From positions 186,001-250,000 of the forward strand of contig NZ_FQYQ01000001.1 of NCBI RefSeq assembly GCF_900141825.1: 64,000 bases of DNA. Reading direction: 5' to 3'. Position numbers and translations under genes: made by a program. A model generated the notes under the pieces. The model was given only the letters and a program-made list of their open reading frames with translations. It was not told where the DNA came from and ran no database searches. Positions within the stretch are counted from its first letter, which is position 1, and each line of letters starts with the position of its first letter. This document shows, piece by piece, positions 35,987-43,861 of this stretch. This stretch comes from Pseudobutyrivibrio xylanivorans DSM 14809. GTDB taxonomy: Bacteria > Bacillota > Clostridia > Lachnospirales > Lachnospiraceae.

Positions 35987-36517
35987 ATGAGGAAGATTGA
36001 AGTGTTAATTCTGACAGGGGCTTTAACATTTGGATTGATGGCATGTGGAAAATCAACAGCTGTTAACACAGAGGTTGTGGATGCAGCAGTTGTGGAAGAT
36101 ATTTCAGAAGAGGAGACAGAGGACATACAGGAGGAGGTCCCAGAGGAAGAGATTCCTCTGGCTGACCCTTCTGTGGACTTGGATCTTACAGCAATGTCTT
36201 CCACAATGATTTATGCAGAGGTATCCAATATGATGATGGAGCCCTTAGAGTATGCAGGAAAGACTGTAAAAATGGAGGGCATCTGTGGCACATATCAGGA
36301 CCCTGATACAGGAAAAATGTATTACGCTTGTGTTATCCAGGATGCTACTCAGTGTTGTTCTCAGGGACTGGAGTTTGTTTTGGATGAAGATAAGTATTCG
36401 GTCGAGGATTATCCTGCTCAGGGGGATGAAATAGAGGTGAAAGGAACTTTTGCTACCTACGAGGAAAACGGCGGTCAGTACCTTACTATGCTTGATTCAC
36501 AGTTGATTGATAAATAA
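35987..36517 (+). CDS. Lipoprotein, metal-operon associated
   Basis: 176 residues from the ATG at 35987, with AAGGGATAGGA upstream; an in-frame ATG at 35951 lies inside the permease gene. Lipobox LMACG, an acidic linker (about 25-60), then a small beta-rich domain: MEGICGTYQDPDTGKMYYACVIQDATQCCSQGLEFVL and VEVKGTFATYEENGGQYLTMLDSQL. The domain looks like an OB-fold and has a CC pair. Last gene of the metal ABC operon; exact role unknown. Confidence 0.68.
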   Translation: MRKIEVLILTGALTFGLMACGKSTAVNTEVVDAAVVEDISEEETEDIQEEVPEEEIPLADPSVDLDLTAMSSTMIYAEVSNMMMEPLEYAGKTVKMEGICGTYQDPDTGKMYYACVIQDATQCCSQGLEFVLDEDKYSVEDYPAQGDEIEVKGTFATYEENGGQYLTMLDSQLIDK

Positions 36518-36537
36518 TAGTATGCTCCATTTAATTG

Positions 36538-36565
36538 TTGCCAACTTATTTTATTTCGCTATACT
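36538..36565 (+). promoter_or_regulatory. Sigma-A promoter for larE
   Basis: TTGCCA and TATACT separated by 16 bases, 36 bases before the larE start. Confidence 0.5.
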
Positions 36566-36600
36566 TAGAGGAAAAGAAATAAATTTAGAGGTAAGGTTAA

Positions 36601-37413
36601 ATGGTTTTATTAGAAAAATATGAAGCATTAAAGAACTACTTCAAGGAGCTGGGCTCTGTGGCAATCGCATTTTCCAGCGGAGTAGATTCTACATTTTTGC
36701 TTTTTACAGCTCATGAGGCACTTGGCGATAATGTAATAGCAGTGACAGCTTCATCATGCTCATTTCCAAAGCGTGAATTGAATGAAGCTAAGGATTACTG
36801 CAAATCTATTGGTGTAAGACATTTTATTGTGGAATCAGAGGAGCTTGAGATAGAGGGCTTTTCTCACAATCCACCAAATAGATGCTATCTGTGCAAGCAT
36901 GAGCTTTTTACAAAGATTTTTGATTTGGCAAAGAAAGAGGGCATCGCATATGTAGCTGAGGGCTCAAATCTTGATGACAACGGAGATTACAGACCAGGTC
37001 TTCAGGCTGTTAAGGAGCTTGGTGCAAAAAGTCCTCTCAGGGAGGTAGGGTTTACAAAGCAGGAAATCAGAGAGCTTTCAGCTCATTTTGGATTGCCTAC
37101 TGCAAACAAGCAGTCTTTCGCCTGCCTTTCAAGCCGCTTCCCATATGGAGAGACCATTACAGAAAAGAAGCTTGGTATGGTTGATAAGGCAGAGCAGCTT
37201 CTTTTAGATATGGGATTTAATCAGTTTAGAGTCCGTATACATGGGGAAAATGTGGCACGTATAGAATTGCAGCCTAAGGATTTCGAAAGAATGCTTGATG
37301 AAGAATTACGTCTGCGTATTTATGATACTTTCAAGGATTATGGTTTTGCGTACGTTGCGCTGGATTTACGCGGTTATCGTACTGGTAGTATGAACGAGAC
37401 ACTTAATATATAA
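36601..37413 (+). CDS. larE: LarE-type ATP-dependent sacrificial sulfur transferase
   Basis: 270 residues. PP-loop SGVDST at 26-31, PNRCYLCKHELF near 93-103, and FACLSSRFPYGE with Cys175. This corresponds to the Cys that donates its sulfur in lactobacillar LarE. LarE adds sulfur to a pyridinium precursor of the nickel-pincer cofactor. LarB and LarC are absent from the window, so cofactor synthesis is either completed elsewhere or this member does another sulfur transfer. The ATG is preceded by AGAGGTAAGG. Confidence 0.85.
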   Translation: MVLLEKYEALKNYFKELGSVAIAFSSGVDSTFLLFTAHEALGDNVIAVTASSCSFPKRELNEAKDYCKSIGVRHFIVESEELEIEGFSHNPPNRCYLCKHELFTKIFDLAKKEGIAYVAEGSNLDDNGDYRPGLQAVKELGAKSPLREVGFTKQEIRELSAHFGLPTANKQSFACLSSRFPYGETITEKKLGMVDKAEQLLLDMGFNQFRVRIHGENVARIELQPKDFERMLDEELRLRIYDTFKDYGFAYVALDLRGYRTGSMNETLNI

Positions 37414-37445
37414 TATTACTAGAATGTTTTACCATAGGAGGGTTT

Positions 37446-38354
37446 ATGGATTACAGTCGGTACGTAAAAAAAGATTTTGAAGGAATAAGCGCATTTAGTT
37501 TATCAATGGGAGCAAAGGCAAGAAGCTACAATGCACATTGGCATTCCCATGGGGAAATAATACTTGTCGCGTCGGGTGAAAATAATGTATTTAAGGTAAA
37601 TCGGGACACATATCACCTTTCACCAGGAGATTTTGTACTTGTATGGCCACGAGAAATGCACGAGGTAATTGATGCTGATTTGGAAAATACAATGATTATC
37701 AGATTTAGCAATGCCTTTGTTAATTCTTTGTTTGATCTGCAAAGAATTATGCATTTTTACAGAAATCTACATGTAATCTGTATTAATACACATCGTGAGC
37801 TGGTGGCAAATCTCACGGCTATTGCCTATAGAATGAAGGATTACTTTCTTTCTGATGTTCCAGACAAGGAGCTTAGATGTTGCATGCTTCTCATGCAGTT
37901 TATGCTTACCCTTGATGAGCATAAAAATGAGTTTGTACCTGAATTGGACGAATTAGAAAAGAATGGCTTCACAGATGATATTTATCGCAGAATGATAGTT
38001 GTTACTGATTATATTAAACATAATCTTACAGCAGATGACCTATCTCAAGCTAATATGGCAAAGATGGCTGGAATAAGTAAGGACTATTTCTCGAGAGTTT
38101 TTAAGACTACTACTGGAATGAATTACAGCAAATGGCTGAATATGATCAGGCTTGAAAAGGCAACGGAGCTGCTTGCCACTGACAATCGCCCTCTTACAGA
38201 GATAGCTATGCTTTCAGGATTCCAAAGTATCCCTAGCTTTAACAGGGTTTTTAGGGCTGAAAAGGGCATGTCACCAGGAGAGTATCGAAGCCTGTTTGAG
38301 AAAAGTAATAAACATTTTGCAAAATATGATAATCTTCATGTCAAAAATCGATAG
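37446..38354 (+). CDS. AraC-family transcriptional regulator
   Basis: 302 residues. N-terminal cupin (HWHSHGEIILVASGENNVFKVNRDTYHLSPGDFVLVWPREMHEV) and a C-terminal pair of helix-turn-helix motifs (LSQANMAKMAGISKDYFSRVFKTTTGMNYSKWL and LTEIAMLSGFQSIPSFNRVFRAEKGMSPGEYR). It likely senses a carbohydrate. Its target is unclear: no sugar operon adjoins it. Confidence 0.9.
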   Translation: MDYSRYVKKDFEGISAFSLSMGAKARSYNAHWHSHGEIILVASGENNVFKVNRDTYHLSPGDFVLVWPREMHEVIDADLENTMIIRFSNAFVNSLFDLQRIMHFYRNLHVICINTHRELVANLTAIAYRMKDYFLSDVPDKELRCCMLLMQFMLTLDEHKNEFVPELDELEKNGFTDDIYRRMIVVTDYIKHNLTADDLSQANMAKMAGISKDYFSRVFKTTTGMNYSKWLNMIRLEKATELLATDNRPLTEIAMLSGFQSIPSFNRVFRAEKGMSPGEYRSLFEKSNKHFAKYDNLHVKNR

Positions 38355-38446
38355 GTATATAATCTCATTTAGCAATATAATTTAGTTGACGACATAAAGA
38401 TTGCATTTAATCTTTATTCTGAATATTTATCACCACATTACGTGAA

Positions 38447-38477
38447 AGAAGCTTGGTTCAGCCCCAAGCTTCTTTTG
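38447..38477 (+). terminator. Terminator after the AraC gene
   Basis: AGAAGCTTGG and CCAAGCTTCT around TTCAGCC, then TTT. Confidence 0.8.
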
Positions 38478-38510
38478 CTATTTTAGGACAAAATTTGATA
38501 AATTCCATCG

Positions 38511-38549
38511 TAATTAAAGAGGAGGTTTGGGTTAGCCCCAAACCTCCTC
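38511..38549 (-). terminator. Terminator of the MetE-like gene
   Basis: GAGGAGGTTTGG / CCAAACCTCCTC is a perfect 12-bp stem that includes the stop codon region of the leftward gene. T-rich on the minus strand. Confidence 0.8.
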
Positions 38550-39647
38550 AGCTATTTCTTTTACTAATTTAAGTTTTGACCACTGTTCTTCTTCAGTAAG
38601 CTTGTTTCCGATTTCACAGGAAGCAAAGCCACACTGAGGGCTCAAATATAATCTATCAAGAGAAATATATTTTGCTGCTTCGTGAATACGTTTTTTGATT
38701 GTTTCCTTGTCTTCAAGCTTTGGTGACTTAGTAGTGATAAGACCAAGGACAATCTTCTTGTCAGGTGATACCTTTTGAAGTGGAGCAAAACCACCAGAGC
38801 GGGCATCATCATATTCAAGGAATAAAGCATCCACATTTTCCTTCGCAAAAACGTAGTCAGCCACGGAATCATAAGGACCACTTGTGAAGAAGGTAGAGTG
38901 GTAGTTGCCTCGGCAAATGTGAGAGGTGATTACCATGTCAGCTGGCTTATTCTCTAGTGCAAGATTGTTGACCAAAAGGAGCTGACTCTTTACCTCCTCG
39001 ATGTCAATTCCAAGAGAGGCATATCTTTGCTTTGCAGCATCGCCTACAATAGCGCCCCAGGTGCAGTCATCAAACTGAAGATTGCGGCAGCCTGCCTCAT
39101 AAAACTGCTTAATAATATCCTGGTATGCCTTGCCTATATCACTTATCAGCTCTTCGTTAGTCTCATAAAATTTTCTTGTAGTTTCATAATTTTGAGGAAT
39201 AATCATCTGCTGGAAGGTCTGGGCAGGAGCGGGGATTGTGTATTTGGCAACTGTGTTTTCATCCTCAAACTGCTTTAGGAATTTGAAATATTCCACAAAA
39301 GGATGAGGCTTTGCCTTGATTTTTCCCACAAGGTAGGTGTCATCTAAAAGGGCAAGCTCCCCATTAAAGCTCACTCCACCACCATTATTTTCATGGGCAA
39401 CACCCTCAAGTCCCCACATGAAATCAAGGTGCCAGAAGCTTCTTCTGAATTCTCCATCTGTGATTACGTGAAAACCAAGCTCCTTCTGCTTGGCAACAAC
39501 CTTTTCAATCTCCTTGTTTACCACATGATTATAGGCAGATTCTGCAATCTTTCCCTCAAGAAAATTAGCCTTGGCATCTTTAAGAGCCTGAGGTCTAAGA
39601 AAGCTTCCCACAAAATCATATCTGTAAGGTGTCTGTACTGTGCTCAT
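38532..39647 (-). CDS. MetE C-terminal-domain-like methyltransferase
   Basis: 371 residues from the ATG at 39647 (GGGAGAC upstream; a TTG at 39665 contains this site and is rejected). It has the single TIM barrel of cobalamin-independent methionine synthase, with the zinc ligands in ITSHICRGNYH (His and Cys), FLEYDDARSGGF (Glu), and a C-terminal LSPQCGFAS (Cys). The N-terminal barrel of MetE is absent. Such short members transfer methyl groups to thiols with donors other than folate. The promoter has a motif shared with two other sulfur-type genes, and a LysR gene is divergent. Confidence 0.85.
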   Translation of the reverse strand: MSTVQTPYRYDFVGSFLRPQALKDAKANFLEGKIAESAYNHVVNKEIEKVVAKQKELGFHVITDGEFRRSFWHLDFMWGLEGVAHENNGGGVSFNGELALLDDTYLVGKIKAKPHPFVEYFKFLKQFEDENTVAKYTIPAPAQTFQQMIIPQNYETTRKFYETNEELISDIGKAYQDIIKQFYEAGCRNLQFDDCTWGAIVGDAAKQRYASLGIDIEEVKSQLLLVNNLALENKPADMVITSHICRGNYHSTFFTSGPYDSVADYVFAKENVDALFLEYDDARSGGFAPLQKVSPDKKIVLGLITTKSPKLEDKETIKKRIHEAAKYISLDRLYLSPQCGFASCEIGNKLTEEEQWSKLKLVKEIAEEVWG

Positions 39648-39691
39648 TATTATGTCTCCCTTCAAAAAGTCGCGTGTGTATGTTGAAATGG

Positions 39692-39720
39692 ATTATATGC
39701 CTAGTGAGTAAATAGGTAAA
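39692..39720 (-). promoter_or_regulatory. Promoter and candidate operator of the MetE-like gene
   Basis: On the minus strand TTTACC and TATAAT are 17 bases apart. The spacer is almost exactly filled by CCTATTTACTCACTAGG (39716 to 39700), whose reverse complement matches CCTAGTNAGTNNRTAGG, also seen at 42351 and 48328. A repressor there would block polymerase. Confidence 0.6.
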
Positions 39721-39805
39721 ATACGAAAAATAGGGGTAACGTCATAGATAAAATCTATAATAAAGGATATAATTAGAAAAAATCTATGTTAACAGGAGAG
39801 GGAAA

Positions 39806-40702
39806 ATGACTCTAAAACAGCTTAGATACGCCGTCACCGTAGCAGATACAGGAAATATTACAGAGGCAGCGAAGAAGCTTTTTATAGCTCAGCCAAGTCT
39901 TACGGCTGCCATCAGAGAGCTTGAAAATGAATACAATATCACTATTTTTACACGCTCAAATAAGGGAATAGAGGTGACACCAGATGGGGATGAATTCCTA
40001 GGCTACGCCCGTCAGGTTCTTGAACAGACAAATCTTATAGATGAAAGATATACAGGTAAAAGCACAGGAAAGCAACGCTTTTGTGTGTCTGCGCAGCATT
40101 ATTCCTTTGCTGTGGAGGCATTTGTGGAGCTTCTGAAAAAATATGGTGGGGAAAAGTACGAATTTCATATGAGGGAGTCACAGACCTACGACATTATTGA
40201 TGATGTGGCACATCTTAGAAGTGAGATAGGTGTGCTTTATTTAAACAGCTTTAATGAGACCGTAATCAGAAAAACGCTCAGGGATAACAATCTTACCTTC
40301 ACTACACTATTTAAGGCCAAGCCACATGTGTTTATCGGAAAAAACAGTCCTCTGGCAAATAAAAAATCTATCACATTAGATGATTTAAAGCCATATCCAA
40401 GACTTTCCTATGAACAGGGTAGTCACAATTCCTTTTATTTTTCCGAGGAGATATTAAGTACGGTGGATTGTGACAAGGAGATTATAGTAAAGGATAGAGC
40501 CACTCTATTTAACATGCTTATAGGTCTTGATGGCTACACCATCTGTAGCGGAGTAATCAGTGAGGAACTTAATGGACCAAGCATCATAGCAAGGCCACTG
40601 AAGGTGGATGACTATATGGAAATAGGCTATATACTTCCAAGCGGAATCAATATATCACAGCTTGCAGATAGTTATATTTCCTTGCTAAAGAATTTGACAT
40701 AA
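39806..40702 (+). CDS. LysR-family transcriptional regulator
   Basis: 298 residues. N-terminal helix-turn-helix LKQLRYAVTVADTGNITEAAKKLFIAQPSLTAAIRELENEY, then a two-lobed effector domain. Divergent from the MetE-like gene, so it may control it. TATAAT occurs twice upstream (39756 and 39768). The effector is unknown; a sulfur or methionine metabolite is a reasonable guess. Confidence 0.9.
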   Translation: MTLKQLRYAVTVADTGNITEAAKKLFIAQPSLTAAIRELENEYNITIFTRSNKGIEVTPDGDEFLGYARQVLEQTNLIDERYTGKSTGKQRFCVSAQHYSFAVEAFVELLKKYGGEKYEFHMRESQTYDIIDDVAHLRSEIGVLYLNSFNETVIRKTLRDNNLTFTTLFKAKPHVFIGKNSPLANKKSITLDDLKPYPRLSYEQGSHNSFYFSEEILSTVDCDKEIIVKDRATLFNMLIGLDGYTICSGVISEELNGPSIIARPLKVDDYMEIGYILPSGINISQLADSYISLLKNLT

Positions 40703-40797
40703 TCCAAAATCTGTCCCCTATTATATATTAATAATTGTGTCTTTTTTAGACCCCAGAAATAAAGTACTATCTATAGCAATATCCCGGCCGGATTTTA

Positions 40798-40809
40798 TCG
40801 TATATACGA
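40798..40809 (+). promoter_or_regulatory. 12-bp palindrome upstream of pdxS
   Basis: TCGTATATACGA, a perfect palindrome, within TATCGTATATACGAATTGAATT. The same core with AATTAAATT follows at 48532. It lies 35 bases before the pdxS start. A DNA-binding site is inferred. Confidence 0.5.
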
Positions 40810-40843
40810 ATTGAATTATTACTAATCTTTGGAGGATAATGCA

Positions 40844-41728
40844 ATGAGTGAAAGTACTACAGAAAGATATGAGCTGAATAAACAGTTGGCACAGATGCTT
40901 AAGGGCGGTGTAATCATGGATGTTACAAATGCTGCTCAGGCAAGGATTGCAGAACAGGCAGGAGCTTGTGCAGTCATGGCACTTGAGAGAATACCAGCAG
41001 ATATAAGAGCTGTCGGTGGAGTAGCCAGAATGAGTGACCCAAGGCTTATAAAGGAAATTCAGGACGCTGTCTCTATTCCTGTTATGGCGAAGTGCCGAAT
41101 CGGACATTTTGCAGAGGCTGATATTCTTGAGGCATTGGAGATTGATTATATTGATGAAAGTGAAGTACTTTCACCTGCAGATAATATATATCATATAGAA
41201 AAGAAGAACTATAAGGTTCCTTTTGTTTGCGGTGCAAAGGATTTAGGAGAAGCACTAAGACGAATTGCAGAAGGCGCTTCGATGATTAGAACTAAGGGCG
41301 AGCCAGGCACGGGAGATGTAGTGCAGGCTGTAAGCCACATGCGTCTCATCAATTCTCAGATTAGAGAGGTGGTATCAAAAAGAGAGGACGAGCTTTATGA
41401 GGCAGCAAAGCATCTAGCTGTGCCATACGAGCTTGTAAAATATGTTCATGAAAACGGAAAGCTTCCAGTTGTTAATTTTGCAGCAGGTGGTGTAGCCACT
41501 CCAGCAGATGCAGCACTTATGATGAAGCTTGGCGCTGAGGGTGTGTTTGTAGGCTCTGGTATTTTCAAGTCTGGAGATCCTGTAAAGAGAGCTACAGCAA
41601 TTGTTCAGGCGGTAGCCAATTTTAATGATTCAAAGCTTTTGGCTGAGCTTTCAGAGGATTTGGGTGAAGCCATGGTGGGAATCAATGAAAGTGAGATTCA
41701 GCTTTTAATGTCAAAGCGTGGAGCTTAA
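40844..41728 (+). CDS. pdxS: Pyridoxal 5'-phosphate synthase, PdxS subunit
   Basis: Makes PLP from ribose 5-phosphate, glyceraldehyde 3-phosphate and ammonia. 294 residues from the ATG at 40844 (GGAGG eight bases upstream). Features: [36 protein letters not shown] (active-site Asp), [13 protein letters not shown] (active-site Lys), and [20 protein letters not shown]. Coexpressed with pdxT 14 bases downstream. Confidence 0.97.
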   Translation: MSESTTERYELNKQLAQMLKGGVIMDVTNAAQARIAEQAGACAVMALERIPADIRAVGGVARMSDPRLIKEIQDAVSIPVMAKCRIGHFAEADILEALEIDYIDESEVLSPADNIYHIEKKNYKVPFVCGAKDLGEALRRIAEGASMIRTKGEPGTGDVVQAVSHMRLINSQIREVVSKREDELYEAAKHLAVPYELVKYVHENGKLPVVNFAAGGVATPADAALMMKLGAEGVFVGSGIFKSGDPVKRATAIVQAVANFNDSKLLAELSEDLGEAMVGINESEIQLLMSKRGA

Positions 41729-41742
41729 AAAGGAGGCATATT

Positions 41743-42318
41743 ATGGGAGAAAAACCTCTTACAATAGGTGTCCTCGCTTTGCAGGGGGCATTTATAGAGC
41801 ATATAAATGTTTTAAAAAGCTTAGGTGCTGATGTTTACGAGATTAGACAAAAATCAGATTTAAAGGCAAGACACTATGATGGCCTGGTTTTGCCAGGAGG
41901 AGAAAGCACCACTCAAAGTAATCTTCTAAAGAAGGTGGGATTGTTTGATGAGATACAAAGACTGATAGAGGAAGGTATGCCAGTGCTGGCAACCTGTGCT
42001 GGTGCTATCCTTCTTTCGGAAAATGTGGTTGGAGGTGAGAGGCATCTGGCTACTCTTCCTGTCACCATAAAAAGAAATGCCTATGGCAGACAATTGGGGA
42101 GCTTTATCACATCAGGTTCATTTGGCACCATTGAAAATGTACCTATGAATTTTATCAGAGCGCCATATTTTGAAAGCGTAAATGATCCAGAGGTAAAGAT
42201 CCTCTCTAAGATAGATGACAAAATAGTGGCTGTTCAATATAAGAATCAGCTTGCAATGTCTTTCCATCCAGAGGTGTCTGAGGACAAAAGAATTCACAAG
42301 TATTTCCTGGGGATTTGA
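41743..42318 (+). CDS. pdxT: Pyridoxal 5'-phosphate synthase, PdxT glutaminase subunit
   Basis: 191 residues. Class I glutaminase that feeds ammonia to PdxS. LPGGESTTQSNLL, the nucleophile loop PVLATCAGAILLS with Cys near 84, and the C-terminal SFHPEVSEDKRIHKYF with the His-Glu pair are all intact. Confidence 0.96.
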   Translation: MGEKPLTIGVLALQGAFIEHINVLKSLGADVYEIRQKSDLKARHYDGLVLPGGESTTQSNLLKKVGLFDEIQRLIEEGMPVLATCAGAILLSENVVGGERHLATLPVTIKRNAYGRQLGSFITSGSFGTIENVPMNFIRAPYFESVNDPEVKILSKIDDKIVAVQYKNQLAMSFHPEVSEDKRIHKYFLGI

Positions 42319-42367
42319 CAAACGGCAGGAAAGCAAATATTATATAGCTACCTAGTTAGTCGATAGG
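42315..42367 (+). promoter_or_regulatory. Promoter and candidate operator of the rhodanese-TtcA gene
   Basis: TTGACA (42315) and TATTAT (42338) are 17 bases apart. CCTAGTTAGTCGATAGG follows at 42351, at about the transcription start. This is one of three CCTAGTNAGTNNRTAGG sites. Confidence 0.65.
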
Positions 42368-42428
42368 AGAATAAAGCAGATGCTAGTCATCTGCTTTTGC
42401 TATGCAATAAGGTAGTAGAGGATTATTA

Positions 42429-43595
42429 ATGAAAGAAATATCATATAAAGAATTATCAGATTTACAGGAAGGCAGCTACATCCTTGTAGATATCCGAAAC
42501 GAAGGCAGCCTGAAATATGGCATGATACCAGATGCCGTTAGCATTACACATGAGCTGTTTGAAACTGATTTAGATGGTGTTATGGCTCGTTTAGATAAAG
42601 CAAAGCAGGTTGTTTTGTATTGCACCAGAGGTCAGATTTCGGTGGAGGATGCTGAAATCCTTTGCGACAATGGCTTTGATGCGGTCAGCCTAAAGGGTGG
42701 CTATAATAGCTATCTTTCCGCACTTATGGAGCAGCAGGATGCAGAAGGCGAAGCTGAGCTTCACGCTCAGACTGCTGAAATAGAGAAGAGTATTAGAAAG
42801 AAATTTCATAAGACATTGTTTTCTCCTTTTGCCAGAGCTTGTAAGGAATATGAACTTATCAAAGAGGGAGATCACATCTGCGTTTGTATTTCCGGTGGTA
42901 AGGATTCCATGCTTATGGCAAAGCTGTTTCAGGAAATACAGCGTCATCAGAAGGTAAACTTCGAGCTTACATTCCTTGTTATGGATCCTGGCTACAGCGC
43001 TGTAAACCGCCAGCTTATTGAGAGCAACGCAAAGCTTATGGGAATCCCTATTGTCATTTACGAGAGTGATATTTTTGATGCTGTAGATACAGTAGAAAAG
43101 AATCCTTGCTATCTCTGTGCAAGAATGAGACGTGGTCATTTGTATTCAAAGGCAAAGGAGCTTGGATGTAACAAGATTGCATTGGGACACCACTATGATG
43201 ATGTTATAGAGACTATCCTCATGGGTATGCTTTACGGTGCTCAGGTGCAGACGATGATGCCAAAGCTTCATTCTACCAATTTCGAGGGTATGGAGCTCAT
43301 TCGTCCACTTTATCTTGTGCGTCAGGATGATATCATCGCTTGGCAGCGTTACAATGGACTACACTTTTTACAGTGTGCATGTCATTTCACAGAGACCTGT
43401 GACAGCTGTTCGGTGGATGGCACCAGCGCCTCAAAGCGTCTTGAGACAAGAAATCTCATTGCAGAGCTCAAAAAGACTAATCCGTATGTGGAGTCAAATA
43501 TCTTCCGCAGCGTGGAAAATGTAAATCTGGCTACAGTAATTGCTTACAAGCAGGATGGTGTGAAGCATCATTTCCTTGATACCTATGATGAGTAA
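42429..43595 (+). CDS. Rhodanese-TtcA-like fusion (sulfur transfer to RNA)
   Basis: 388 residues. The N-terminal rhodanese domain (1-100) carries the persulfide Cys65 in LYCTRGQIS. The C-terminal PP-loop domain has SGGKDS at 155-160, CYLC at 227-230, GHHYDDVIET, and LQCACHF. This is the TtcA pattern of ATP-activated tRNA thiolation with a Cys-bound Fe-S cluster. The fusion would pass persulfide sulfur directly to the tRNA-modifying site. Exact target base not determined. Confidence 0.82.
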   Translation: MKEISYKELSDLQEGSYILVDIRNEGSLKYGMIPDAVSITHELFETDLDGVMARLDKAKQVVLYCTRGQISVEDAEILCDNGFDAVSLKGGYNSYLSALMEQQDAEGEAELHAQTAEIEKSIRKKFHKTLFSPFARACKEYELIKEGDHICVCISGGKDSMLMAKLFQEIQRHQKVNFELTFLVMDPGYSAVNRQLIESNAKLMGIPIVIYESDIFDAVDTVEKNPCYLCARMRRGHLYSKAKELGCNKIALGHHYDDVIETILMGMLYGAQVQTMMPKLHSTNFEGMELIRPLYLVRQDDIIAWQRYNGLHFLQCACHFTETCDSCSVDGTSASKRLETRNLIAELKKTNPYVESNIFRSVENVNLATVIAYKQDGVKHHFLDTYDE

Positions 43596-43621
43596 TAAAT
43601 AGATAAGAAAAAAGATTGATT

Positions 43622-43657
43622 AAGGTCTAGCTACTTTTGGCTAGGCCTTTATTTTTT
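43622..43657 (+). terminator. Terminator after the rhodanese-TtcA gene
   Basis: AAGGTCTAGC and GGCTAGGCCTT around TACTTTT, followed by TATTTTTT. Confidence 0.82.
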
Positions 43658-43711
43658 CATAACATTTTGAAAAAAGAATAGAGCAAAATAGATAAAAATT
43701 AACATTGAAAA

Positions 43712-43740
43712 TTAAAATATTTTAACAAACATTGTATAAT
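43712..43740 (+). promoter_or_regulatory. Possible promoter of the arabinanase gene
   Basis: TATAAT at 43735 with a weak TTAAAA 17 bases upstream, in a very AT-rich stretch. The 120-base leader to the start codon shows no clear structure. Confidence 0.35.
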
Positions 43741-43861
43741 AAGATGTATTTTTAACATGCAATGTTGAAAAATTGTATAAAATAGGTTATAAAATTGACT
43801 TAAGAAATATATATATAAAATAGTTTAGTTAATGCTAAACTAAAAGTAGAAGGGGGAACAA

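Noticed and set aside
43239-43861. Riboswitch before the arabinanase gene
   Set aside because: Apart from the terminator the leader is AT-rich with no stable or recognisable fold.
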